This document shows, one piece after another, positions 20,925 to 31,800 of a stretch of 64,000 nucleotides of DNA. The DNA lies in the NCBI GenBank assembly GCA_020746995.1, contig JAGPXD010000003.1:1798001-1862000 (forward strand), in the 5' to 3' direction. Position 1 is the stretch's first letter. Every line of letters starts with the position of its first letter. The notes under the pieces are model-generated. The model saw only the letters and a list, made by a program, of their open reading frames with translations, ran no database searches and was not told the DNA's origin. The position numbers and the translations under genes are program-made. Origin of the DNA: Plectosphaerella cucumerina (taxonomy: Eukaryota > Ascomycota > Sordariomycetes > Glomerellales > Plectosphaerellaceae).

Positions 20925-22697
20925 ATGTCCTCCTTCTTCAGCATCCCCGGCTCGAAGAAGAGGAAGACCACGACGGCCTCGGAGAAGCCCAGGAAGCGAA
21001 TTGCGAGCACGGCGCCCGCCCGACCCTCCGCCAAAGCCGCCTCTTCCAAGTCGGCGGCACCAGCCAAGAAGCAGGAGGAGCGAGATGAGTCGATTTCTGG
21101 CAGCGACATAGACGATGACGAGAGCATTGGGAGCGCGGCCGAGGACGAGGGCTCCGATGAGGGCTCCGAATCCGACAGAGAAAACGAGACCGCCGCCGAG
21201 AGGAGGTTGCGCCTGGCTGAGAACTACCTTGCCAACATCTCCAAGGAGATCCAGGAGGAGGTCGGCTTCGACGCCCGAGATGTAGACCGCGAGCTCCTAG
21301 CGGAGAGGATACAGCTCGACGTCTCCGAGGCCAAGGGCCGCGTCTACCGCACCATCGCCGACCAGCTGGCCTTCGACACGGCCAGCCACTGCTACTTCAA
21401 GAACAACTCGGAATCGTGGACGTCCGTCGCCCTCCGAGCCCCCTATGCCTACACGACGACCAAGGATCTCTACGTGCACAAGTGGAGGATACAAGACCTG
21501 CCCAAGGATCAATGGCCACAGACGAAGAAGAAGAAGTCCAAGTCGGCGCCGCCGCCTCCCAAGAAGAAGCCCGAGCTGGAGCAATGGATTAGGGGCAACG
21601 CGTTCAAGCACAAGGAGCCAAACTACAAGCGCCACCTCGACCGCATCCTCTGCGTTGCTGTCTCCTCTGACGGCAAGTTCGTCGTCACCGGCGGCGAGGA
21701 CAAGCGCATCATTGTCTACGACGCCGACACACTCAAGCCCATCAAGGTCTTCACCCACCACCGCGACGCCGTGACCGGCTTGGCCTTCCGCAGGGGCACG
21801 AACCAGCTCTACTCTTGCTCAAAAGACCGCACCGTCAAGGTCTGGAGTCTCGACGAGCTCGCTTACGTCGAAACCCTGTTCGGTCACCAAGACGAGGTCG
21901 TCGACATTGACGCCCTCGCCCAGGAGCGCTGTGTCAGTGTCGGCGCTCGTGACCGTACCGCGCGCCTGTGGAAAGTTGCCGACGAGACGCAACTTGTGTT
22001 CCGCGGTGGTGGCAACGGCGTGGATAAAAAGAACCCCGTCAAGAACATTGACCCACGATCCCTCTCCCACGAGGGCAGCATGGACTGCGTCTCCATGATC
22101 GACGACGAGCTCTTTGTTACCGGTAGCGACAACGGCGCCCTCGCGCTATGGAGTCTGACGAAAAAGAAGCCCCTCCACACAATCCCGCTGGCCCACGGCC
22201 TCGAGACGCCCCTGCTCCCGACGGAGGCATCGGCAGAGAAGGAACCGAAAAGCGACATCGTGCCCCCGCCGTACCCCCGGTGGATTACCGCCCTGCGGAC
22301 GGTTCCCTACTCGGACCTGATCCTGAGCGGGAGCTGGGACGGCCACATCCGCGTCTGGAAGCTTTCGGATGACAAGAGGAAGCTCGAGAGTCGCGGCGTT
22401 CTGTGCGGTGGCAAGGCGCTGGCAGACGAGGTGGAGGGCGAGGCGAAAGAGGCAGAGCCCCTGATCAGGGGCATCATCAACAGCATTGCCGTCTGCGAGA
22501 GGGGCGAGCGGGCCAAGGACGGTATCTGCATCGTCGCCGCCGTGGGCACGCAACACAGAAGCGGAAAGTGGGACATGGGCAAGATGAAGAACAAGGGCAA
22601 GAACGGAGGCTACGTCTTCGAGGTGGCACGGTCGGTGCCGCTGCAGCCCGAGGCGAACGGAGAAAACAACGAGGACGAGGAAATGGACAGCGACTAG
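20925..22697 (+). CDS. RRP9: U3 snoRNP-associated WD40 protein Rrp9 (U3-55K)
   Basis: Rrp9/U3-55K is a nucleolar WD40 protein that binds the U3 box B/C motif and is needed for early pre-rRNA cleavage leading to 18S. The single-exon frame encodes 590 residues from the ATG at 20925 (context CCCACCATG). An in-frame ATG at 20841 would add 28 residues with no typical sequence, so I chose the later one. Residues 1-110 are basic, then acidic, apparently disordered, beginning MSSFFSIPGSKKRK. The segment AERRLRLAENYLANISKEIQ and the following helix are typical of Rrp9. WD repeats then follow: HLDRILCVAVSSDGKFVVTG, HHRDAVTGLAFRRG, GHQDEVVDIDAL, HEGSMDCVSMIDDELFVTGS, ALRTVPYSDLILSGSWDGHI and a last blade near residue 520. 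The C-terminus is acidic. It is divergent from PRE1 and convergent with ULP2. Confidence 0.92.
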   Translation: MSSFFSIPGSKKRKTTTASEKPRKRIASTAPARPSAKAASSKSAAPAKKQEERDESISGSDIDDDESIGSAAEDEGSDEGSESDRENETAAERRLRLAENYLANISKEIQEEVGFDARDVDRELLAERIQLDVSEAKGRVYRTIADQLAFDTASHCYFKNNSESWTSVALRAPYAYTTTKDLYVHKWRIQDLPKDQWPQTKKKKSKSAPPPPKKKPELEQWIRGNAFKHKEPNYKRHLDRILCVAVSSDGKFVVTGGEDKRIIVYDADTLKPIKVFTHHRDAVTGLAFRRGTNQLYSCSKDRTVKVWSLDELAYVETLFGHQDEVVDIDALAQERCVSVGARDRTARLWKVADETQLVFRGGGNGVDKKNPVKNIDPRSLSHEGSMDCVSMIDDELFVTGSDNGALALWSLTKKKPLHTIPLAHGLETPLLPTEASAEKEPKSDIVPPPYPRWITALRTVPYSDLILSGSWDGHIRVWKLSDDKRKLESRGVLCGGKALADEVEGEAKEAEPLIRGIINSIAVCERGERAKDGICIVAAVGTQHRSGKWDMGKMKNKGKNGGYVFEVARSVPLQPEANGENNEDEEMDSD

Positions 22698-23138
22698 ACT
22701 ACATCATTGTACGGCGTCAGGGGCGGGCAGACTGAGTTTGGCACATGTACATTCTACCTTTTCGCAGATTCGAGGGACACGCCCCTTACTCAACCATCGG
22801 ACTCCATGGAAGTCTACAATCACTTGCAAGCATTTGAATCGATCTCGAGGAAACCTCATCTGTTTGATTTATCGTGCCCAGACTGGGCCTCTCTAGGCTT
22901 CATTGAGAGTGACTCGGAGCACAATAACTTCAGTGACTGAGTGTCAACTGCTTCCTTGACTGTATGTAGAACCAAGTGCTACCTCGCGCGAGCTTGACCC
23001 GCGCATCAGGTTCCGAACGCCTCGCCATGCCACCCTTACCGATACGCCATGGTGAAACAAGAATGCCTCAAAATCCTTCAAATCACGCGATGCTGGAACA
23101 AACTGCACCTCGCACCCACAAACTCCGCCGGGATTGCA
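22698..23138. other. Convergent intergenic region RRP9 / ULP2
   Basis: 441 bp between the two stop codons. It must contain both 3' UTRs. No gene, repeat or clear AATAAA signal seen. Confidence 0.6.
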
Positions 23139-26100
23139 TCAATCCTCCCGTGTCAAGTCGACCGTCTTCTCCGCCAGAGCAGTCTTCTCCCTCGACAACG
23201 TCGTGTCCTCCTCCCCCTTTGTCAAATCAATCTCAGCAGGCCTCTCAGCAGAGGTCGTCTTCTTGTGAACATAAGGGTTCTTGCTCCTACGGTTAGGCCT
23301 GGCCGGCTTCTGCTCAACAAGACATGTTTGGTCGGTGTTCGGCTTGCTGGGAGCAGTGAGGTCGAGGACAAAGTATGAGCTCGTGACTGTCGCCGGAAAT
23401 CTAGGCCCAGGACGAGATGAAGACGTGTAGTCAATTGTCTCGGGGCCGGGGTCATTTGCTGCAGCTCTCTCGCGCTGACGTTGCCCCTCTTGGTGCTGCT
23501 GGATATCCTCATCCAGTGCATTCGAAGGCCGATCCGGCGTGGTCTCCGATGCAGTGTAATACTCAGATAGATGCCCTTCGTCGGCGCTCTGATCGGGTAC
23601 CTCGTCTGCCGCCTCCACTTCAGAAACACGGGAGGGGGCCTCGCTGTCTGGAAACGTGGTCTCAACTGCGCCTGAAGGGTTGTGTGACTGACCAGCGAGC
23701 AATTGGGTATACACCTCTAACGTCGGTGATGACGAACGCAACTGTGGCCCAGGTGAAACTGCACTGGCCCTTGACCTCCTGTGCAGACCAGCAGGCAATG
23801 GAGAGCTCAACAAATCGAAACTTGGCGTACTTCTCGGCCGGAGCACAGGGCTCTGCGGAACGACGACCGCTACGAAGCCGTCGATGCGCCTAGTCTTGTG
23901 AATGGGCTCCTCTTGAACTCCCGCACGGCAGGTCGCGGACGAGACGTCGTCGAGGGAGACATGAAGACATGATCCGCGGGAAACTTCTGTGAAGCGACCT
24001 GAAGAAGACTCAGTGGGTCCTCCGTCGGAGACTGTTGTGCATGTTCTTGGCTGGCCTGCAGGAGAGTTGTCTGAGATGACTTGAGGAGACTCCCATGAAT
24101 GGGCTGCGGCGGTGAACTCGGCTGAGACTCGTGAAGTTGTTTCGTCAATGGCGACTGCGGGGACACTAGAGCCAGCAGCTGCGAGCTCTCCTTGCGAGCC
24201 TTCTTGGTCTTGAACCATCCGTCGCGGCTTGGTGCCGGTGACGTTCCCTCTAGAAAGTCGGTCAGATTCGATGTCCTTGGCACTCTGCTGCAATTCTGCT
24301 GAAGTCTTCGTACCGGAGGGTTGGGTTTCGGGCAATGGCGATGATGGAAGAGATGGCATGCCATGTTTCAACCGTTCCGCCTTTGCTTGCCTCTTCTTTT
24401 CCTTTGCTTCTTTCTCTGACTTGAGTCTTTGATTCTGCTCCTTGCGCGCAGCCATGATGGCGGTTCGCATCTCCTCCCTGACCGTCTTTGGATCGATCTC
24501 CCAATTGGGGCCCTGCTTAAGGACGATCTGATCGACTGCTTGGTCTGGGTTCTGGAAGAACTTTTGCAGATACCCGAGGAGATATGCGCCGCAGCTGTTG
24601 AAGTCGTTCTGCTCAGGGATGCCCTTGGCGGTGAGGCCAAAGCGAGGAGGGGGCTTGATGTCGACGTTGTGTCGGTGCTTTGCCTCTTGCACAAGGTAAT
24701 CTCGCAGGCTCGTGCAAGTCGGCGAGTGTGCCCCTCCGAGAGAATCAAAGGTAATGACGCGAGGATCCTTCGGGTTGGGCGCCGCCTTGGCCGGCTTGGG
24801 ATCCTTGGAGGCCGGTGCCTGCAGGGGACGAAAGTTTGGCTTTGACACAATGTCAGACTTCACCATGACGATGTCATCGTCGTCCTCGCGCAGAGTCAGA
24901 TCAGAAGATGGTGGTGCCACTGGTGGCACATCTTGAGGCCCGTCAATCATCATGACATCGTCGTCGTCCTTCTGTGGGAGCAGCTTTCCAGGGTAGCAGA
25001 TGATGGCCAAGTACCAGTGGAAGTTTTCGTTGACGGGTACGACGACGAAGTCGTATGCAAACAGGTCGACTTTGGAAGTCCAAGACTTGACAGCCTCGTA
25101 GTCGATCCCCCTCTTGCTGCTCAAGGAAAGCTTCTTGTAGAACCACGGGTTAAATATGTAAGTCCTTCTGAGCACAGAGGGCATCTCCTTCTCCTGTTGG
25201 GACAAAATAAACCGGGAGGAGAAGATGATGAGGCTGTCATTCAGTAGCTCCTTGTCCTCGAGACGTGGAATGTCTTCCTTGGTGATCTGAGCCGCGTCGC
25301 GAACATTGGGCGGGTAGATGAGTGGTTTATCGTCCCAATCGTCGGTCCAGTTTGGGTGCGAGTCGACCCATCGGGGTGAAGCAGGTGGTTTGGTCACAGT
25401 AGAGCGACGGCTGGCCTTCTTGGTGCCAATCGAGTTGAGACCGTCGTCGTCGCTGTGGGCGAGATCGACGTTGGAGGATTCGGCGAGCTTCTCAGGGGCC
25501 GTGACGTTGCTGCGTCGACTTGATCTTGTCGCAATGCGAGGAATGCGGTCCTTGTCCGAGGCGACGATGACGGCGGGAGTGGTGTGAGCAGCTGGCTGGT
25601 TTGTCTTCATGCTCTGTGCCAGCTTCTGCTTGGGCTTCTCCTTCTCCGCCGACGAGACGGCTGGTGGACTGCGGATCGGCTGTTGCGGTGAGAGGTCTTC
25701 GGGATGTTCAGCAGTCCCGCTGCGTTTCTGCGACGCCGCGAATGCACGTTCGAAGATCTGCTTCGCTCTCTGGCTGCTGCGAGGTCTGTTAGATCGACAT
25801 CCAACACAAATGAATATGAAAACACTTTGCTTACTTGTCTGTTTGAATAAAGTCAATGTCGACGTGTTCTTCAATCTTCTCCGCACGATCGGACATCCAT
25901 GCAAGGAATTGTTTGTGCTCATCACTGGAAGCGAGTTCCAGATGCAGAGTCGGGCCAAAGTTGGCACCGCCCGGCCGTGTGATTAAGAATGGCGAGAATG
26001 CTTTGCAGAATTCCACTGTCTTCAATCTGCCAGGCCTTATCTCCAACCATTCGTAGTTCGCAACATCGGAGCCTTCCCGAGTACAAGGCCTCAGGTTCTG

Positions 26101-26658
26101 CTCCTTGATGGCCAGGTAGATTTGTTTCTCCTCGTTCTCGTCCTTGTGGTCGTAAGTCGAGTTGCGACAAGCGGCACGATTGATCTTGAACCGCGTGGCG
26201 TTTTTGGCGCTGGCAAACGTGGTCTTCTGCACATCTGCTCCTTTCAGATATGTCGGTGGTTTTCCCACATGCGACCCGTCGTCAGTGTCGCTGTCGTCGA
26301 CGGACTCCACCACCATCTTCGGCTTGGAGGCCACAAAGTGATCTTTCCTTGGGACGTTGCGGTGAGGTTGGGTGCGACCCCGCGAGGTGTTTGGTTGTGG
26401 TCGTGAGACTTCGGTAACCTCTGTGGCCGAGTCATCTTCGACACTGTCGTTGGAACGAGCCTTCTTCTTCTGGGCTGGCTGATGATCCATCAACATGTTG
26501 TCCGAAGTTCTCTTCCGAGAATGTGATTGTGACATCAGAGGTCGCGGCTGAGGCTTCTCCTCGCCGAGAAACTTCCTCAAGTGAGGTGCGCTCGGGGTGT
26601 TTGTGATCAGGGTGTTTTGTGGTCGGAACCCGCCCGTCAACTTCGATGGCTTCACCAT
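23139..26658 (-). CDS. ULP2: Ulp2-type SUMO-specific cysteine protease
   Basis: Ulp2-type proteases (clan CE, C48) trim poly-SUMO chains, mainly in the nucleus. Exons 25835-26658 and 23139-25785 (49-nt intron, GTAAGC..AACAG, phase 2) encode 1156 residues. Residues 1-430 are mostly disordered except for a module around 160-275 (NRAACRNSTYDHKDENEEKQ to HVDIDFIQTDK). The catalytic domain spans ~430-740. The expected residues are present: His531 in NENFHWYLAIIC, Asp622 in ITFDSLGG, Gln667 and nucleophile Cys673 in QNDFNSCGAYLLGY. About 90 acidic or Pro-rich residues sit between His and Asp, an insertion typical of the Ulp2 branch. The long C-terminal tail ends with three hydrophobic-Asp-Leu-Thr motifs resembling SUMO-interacting motifs. 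The start ATG at 26658 is the first in the open frame; an upstream exon is possible. Confidence 0.88.
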
Positions 26659-27914
26659 AGCAGGCGATCATTTGGTTTTGCTGCGGCGGCAGAGTGTTCT
26701 GGGGGGTATCTCGGGTTCGCTGGTCTCGAAGCAAGGTGAGGTCTGGGCAGTACCAAGGTCAGCAAGCCGTCATCGAGCGTCGCGTTGGTGGAGTACCCAC
26801 CGGTAGTTCTGCACGCTGGTTTGCACAGCACCCTCTCTCCCTCCGCGTCTTTTTCGAAGCTCCTCGGTGTCGCTTCTCCCGCGCGGCATCGGCGCCGGCT
26901 CTCGTTTTGGCGGTCTCGATGCGTTCACCGTGTTGTGGAAGAAGCCGAAAAGCGCAGGAAACAGAATGGTGGGAACCAGCGACACAAGATTTCAACGTCC
27001 CGGTGTCCTGGGGTCGAGGCCTGGGAGCCCGCGCTGGTGAAGGGCGTTGGGTTGGTGTGGAAGTTGGGTAGGTAGGAAAAAAGAAGGGCCCGGGCTGGCC
27101 TGCCTCGTGCATCGTCAATCAAGGGGCCGGGGACGTCTTTGGTGGGGTAGGTGCACTACGACCCTTGACTGTCAAGTGCGGCTCCACGCGTTGGACGTCC
27201 AACGAAATGTGATGGCGGCAAACTTCTCCATCCAAGTGAATTCCGCCACGCGACAGAACCCCCCACAGGGTCCTTCCGGGTAGGAAGGTGCTTGCTGACC
27301 GACAGAATCGTTGCTTTTTACATTTTCCCAGAACAAAAGGCAACTTATGTTCCCTGCACCTAAAACGCGGTTACTTTGTCGATTCAGGTATCTCGTCTTC
27401 AACGATCTTGAGCCTCGCTCTACATAGCATGACAACACCAGCACGTACAGTGTGGACCTGTTACTTTTATGATGCATCTCTTCGTCTTGATATATGACTT
27501 GGTCGCATATTGCAACTAACACAATCAACAAATAACCTGTCTGGCATGACTACTTTCCCTGGAAGGTCATTCCAAGTCAGTTGACTTCAACTTGCCGAAC
27601 CTCACACAAAATAAAGTGGAGGACTGTGACATGGCTGCCGCAGTCAACTGGCCAATCACCATCGCCTAAAGCGAACAGCTGTATGATCGGGACCCACCTG
27701 GAATCTGCCCCGATCCACGTCCCAACGGCCAGTGGGCCACTGTGACTGAGCCGCGCTAAGTCCAAAGACCACGACGTGGTACATAGCTTCGCCAATCCAC
27801 CGCGAACGCCAACATCCTTCGAATCTGCCCGGTGCAAACTCGACCTCGCAGACCTCCCGAACCTCCCTGCCCCCAGCGGCATCGAACCCTGCGTCAAGAC
27901 GCACTCCAGGCGCA
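26659..27914. other. Divergent intergenic region ULP2 / SPC3
   Basis: 1.26 kb containing two promoters. No supportable open frame, RNA gene or repeat. Confidence 0.6.
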
Positions 27915-28640
27915 ATGTTTAACTCACTGAACCGCCTCCAGACCGTCTTCGGCTCCTTCACGACCTTTGCCTTCGTCGTGGCCACGCTGATCGCCCTGTC
28001 CGACCTCGTCTCCCCCCGCGCCCCTTCCGCCGGCGTCATCAAGACAGACTCGGTCCAGGTCGTCAAGGGCCGCCCCCACTACTACAGCTCCAAGAAGGAG
28101 GAGTACGCCATCATCAAGTTCTCCCTCGACGCCGACCTCTCCGACCTCTTCACCTGGAACACGAAACAGGTCTTCGTCTACATCACCGCCGAGTGGCCCG
28201 ACAGCACCTCTGGCCAGAACGTCACCAACAAGGCCGTCATCTGGGACCAGATCATCACCAGCCCCAGTGCCGACCACCTCACCAACATTGGCCCCGTCGC
28301 CAAGAGGAAGCTGATCCAGAGCGCAAAGGGCAAGGCCATCGACCCCAGCCGGTAAGCTCCCTTCCACCCCTTGCAAGCTCACGTTTCCTGTACTGACCAA
28401 TCTCGCAGTGGCAAGCTCAAGCTCAAGAACCAGAAGCCCAAGTACCAGATCACCCATCCCACGGGAAAGATTGCCGAGACGGACAATGTCAAGCTGAGGC
28501 TTCACTACAACGTCCAGCCGTGGGTCGGCCTCCTTACATGGAACCAGGACGTCGACATCGGCCTCTGGAAGGCGATGAAGGGAGGTGTGAGCAAGGTCTT
28601 CAGCTTCCCCGCGATCAAGAAGAAGAAGCAGGCAGCTTAG
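27915..28640 (+). CDS. SPC3: Signal peptidase complex subunit Spc3 (SPCS3, SPC22/23)
   Basis: Spc3 is the single-pass ER subunit of the signal peptidase complex and is needed for cleavage of signal peptides from secretory proteins. Exons 27915-28351 and 28409-28640 (57-nt intron, GTAAGC..CGCAG, phase 2) encode 222 residues. Residues 1-35 (MFNSLNRLQTVFGSFTTFAF...LSDLV) carry the N-terminal membrane anchor. The lumenal domain contains EYAIIKFSLDADLSDLFTWNTKQVFVYI, NKAVIWDQII, KLKLKNQKPKYQIT and YNVQPWVGLL, matching the family. A short basic tail ends the protein. The length fits fungal Spc3 (about 180-230). One N-x-T sequon (NVTN) lies in the lumenal part. AATAAA follows the stop within 7 nt; XRN1 converges from the right. 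Confidence 0.93.
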
Positions 28641-28646
28641 ACATGT

Positions 28647-28652
28647 AATAAA
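28647..28652 (+). terminator. Poly(A) signal of SPC3
   Basis: AATAAA starting 7 nt after the SPC3 stop codon. Confidence 0.5.
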
Positions 28653-28755
28653 CACAGTTTGACATGATGCACAGAGCAATATGGTGTCAACGCTGATGTA
28701 TTCCTACGAAACGCTTCATCCAGACATCCCGTCAGGTGTTGACCTTTTCTCGCAA

Positions 28756-28761
28756 TTTATT
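28756..28761 (-). terminator. Poly(A) signal of XRN1
   Basis: AATAAA on the minus strand (TTTATT on the plus strand), 74 nt past the XRN1 stop. It faces the SPC3 signal about 100 bp away. Confidence 0.5.
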
Positions 28762-28834
28762 TACACCACCACCAACCGCCCACTCATAGGCCATCTCCTC
28801 GCGGCGCGAGGGTCAGAGACGAAATCAACTCTTC

Positions 28835-31800
28835 CTAAGAGCTAGCTTCGGGGGCGGCAGCGCCTCCTTGGCCACGACCACGTCCGCGACCACCCCTTCC
28901 GCGTCCGCGACCCCGTCCACGACCATCGAGGCCGGCCGGAGGAGGGACGTTGCTGTACATGGGCTGCTGAGGAGCGGCTCCCGAGGCATCTGTGCCATTC
29001 GCCTGGTGGCCTCCACGTCCGCGTCCTCTACCTCTGCCAGCAGCGCCACCGCCACCGCGGCCGCGAGACCCTTGACCCTGGCTATCACCACCCTGTCGGT
29101 CGCCGTTGCCATTGGGGTGAGGGCGGTACACCAGGCTACTGTGAAGCAGCTTGGGCTCGTTGCTGTTGTTGTTACCGTTCGCGCCTTGGTGACCGTTGCG
29201 GTTCGGCTGCCTCTGGCCATGAACCGCGCCACTCCAGCCTCCCCTGATCGGAGGCGGGGCAGACGCTTCCCTGTACTGGGGGTGACCGTTCGGATTGTAG
29301 CTATCGGTTGTGAGGCCAGCGGGAGCATTGGCCGGCCTTCGTGCAACCGAGGCCTTGGAACCCGAGACGACCTGTCTGTTGGTCGTGTTGAGCACCGAGG
29401 CGGACGCAACAGTCATGCCGCGGAAGGGCGGCGCTCTGTCGCCCAAAGTGGTACCGCTCATGAATGCAGTGTCCCAAACGACGTCGAGAAGGATGGCAGT
29501 GGCAGTGCGGCCAATGCCCACAACCGTTCCGCGAGTACCCACAGGCACCTTGCCGGTGGCCGACACATAGGTAACACGGTCTCCGAGGGCAAACTTCTGA
29601 TTGCCCATACGCAACTCCGCATCAGTTGGCTTGAGGAGGGCGGAACGCGGTACATTGTTCAGGGTCTTGACACCCGTCTTGTCGGACGCCTGGGCGATCT
29701 GCTCGCCGGCCTGTGCAAGGCTCATGACGACAGTAGAGTCCAGCTGCTCCGCATCGAGAGGCACACGCTCAAACTTCTTCGTCTCGGCCGCTTTGAGCCA
29801 CGCGACAATGGCCTTGACCCTCGCGGCGGCCTGAGCCGGGTCGCTCCAGATGTCGCTGTCGCTGATCTCGCTCATCTGGGCCTTGGACTGAATGGCCGCG
29901 AAGAAGTCGGGGAAGCTAGCGACATAGCCGGCAAGAAGCTGGATGGCAGCAGCACTGAACTCCCATCCGGAGGCCGACTTTTGAGAGTAACCCAGAACCT
30001 TCTGCTTCTTGGCGTCAAATTTGAGGTTCAGACCCAGGTTAACCCTGAGGCCTCCAACCGTGTGGACCTGGTAGGAGGAGAGAATCTTGCTGAGGATAAG
30101 AGGATGGAGGCCAAGCATCTTCGCGACCGCGTAGGACGGTGTGTACCGATTCTGCTGGTTGACGTTTTGGATGATCGACTTGGCAAAGTTCGGCTCCTTG
30201 TTGAGGAGCGTCGCCACAACGATGTTGGCCTTGTTGTTCTGATGGCCGGTGACCTCAAGGGGTCGTCCATAAAAGGCTTCGCCCAGGAAAAAGGCGCGGG
30301 TTCCCACCGGGTACTCTTCCTCGATAGGCACGGATGCCTTCTCGATGAATCGCTCGTCCTCGTTGATGACATCGTCGACGACAGTCTGCGAGGCATAAAC
30401 GCTACGCATGCTGGGATTCTCGGCATAGTGCTTGATCAAAGCGCCCTCTTCCGTCATATTGAGGCCCTTGAGCATGTGGACATGGACAAGGGACTCGACG
30501 TCTCCGATGACAAAGCCGAGGCGCTTCGAGTGCCAGTTTTCAATGTACCGGGCCTCTCTTGAGAAGACATCCGTGTCCTTGGGGCCGTTGTGCTTCTGGA
30601 CAAGCTGGCCGTTGGGGTCAAGCTCGTAGGAGAACAGCTCATCCGTTACGCGAACGACCTTGGCCTCTTGCAGGAAGGGGTAGCCAACGAAGCAGCGCTG
30701 GCCGAGCTTCTTCTTGGCCTCCTCTGCCTTCGTTCGCCTGTCCGAGTCTGTCAAAGTGACGATCATGCTCGGGTTTCGACTGTCGGACTGGAATACGTTG
30801 ACTCCAAAGCCCTCAACCAGCGCCGCGTTGTAGGGGAGGGTATGCAGAGTTGGGAAGCCGGCGAGGGCCTCGATGTTGACTTTAACGTCGCTCATCAGCC
30901 CCTGGCGGTACTCCAAGCCATCTGTGGGCGAAAGTTCAAAAATGTTCTCGACGCATCGGCACATCGGTATGTCCGGGAAAATACCCGGCATGGAGGACGG
31001 ATAGGTGAAGTTGACGTTCTCGCTGTACGTGAACTTGATTGACACACCAAAGCCGTTGCGACCGGCCTCGTCGGCACTCAGCAGCTCGTTTTTGGGGGCC
31101 ATAGCGCTGAGAAGTCGCTTTTCGTCGATGAAGGGAATCTTGACGACAGCCTCCCATTCCATCTTCTTTCCGTTCATGTCGAGCACAAAGTCGCGCGGGT
31201 AGAAATCGATGATCGGCGACGACGCTTCAGTCATCAGCGGCCAATACACCTGGGGCACGATGCTTTTACTGCGATCAGGGAGGACGCCCATGAGTTGCTC
31301 GTAAGGCCGGAAGGGCTGTCCCAGCTTGAAGTTGAGGTCGGCCCCAAGACCCTTGACGACATCTACAACGCGTTAGGTTTTGCCTGTTGGCACAGAACGG
31401 GGGAGATACTAACCAGACGTCAGGGGAGAGTAGTGGTAGGCATAGAACCAAGGCCACGATGCGATGCCCCGGTAGTAGTAGTAGAGAACCCACTGCAGGC
31501 CCTGGACGTAGTTCTCGCACAGCTTGACGAGCTCGTTCTCGTAAGACTCGGGGGCCCACTCTTCAAACTTTTGAAGGTAGTACTTGGTCTTCCATCCGAG
31601 AAGCTTCTGCTGGTAGAGGTCTTCGTAGTGCTTCTTCGCATCATCCGAGGTGACGTCGACGATTGTTGCCCTGTCGTAATGCTGCATGACGCGGAAGAGG
31701 GCGAGGGTACCTTCCTCCTCCTCCTCGTCTTCGTTGCCAGCCCCGTCTTTCAGGGGTGAGGCCACGAGCAGGTGACGGTGGCCTTCCTCGTCCTCCTTGG

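Noticed and set aside
28868..30562. 564-codon plus-strand open frame
   Set aside because: Antisense shadow of the XRN1 last exon; no family resemblance.
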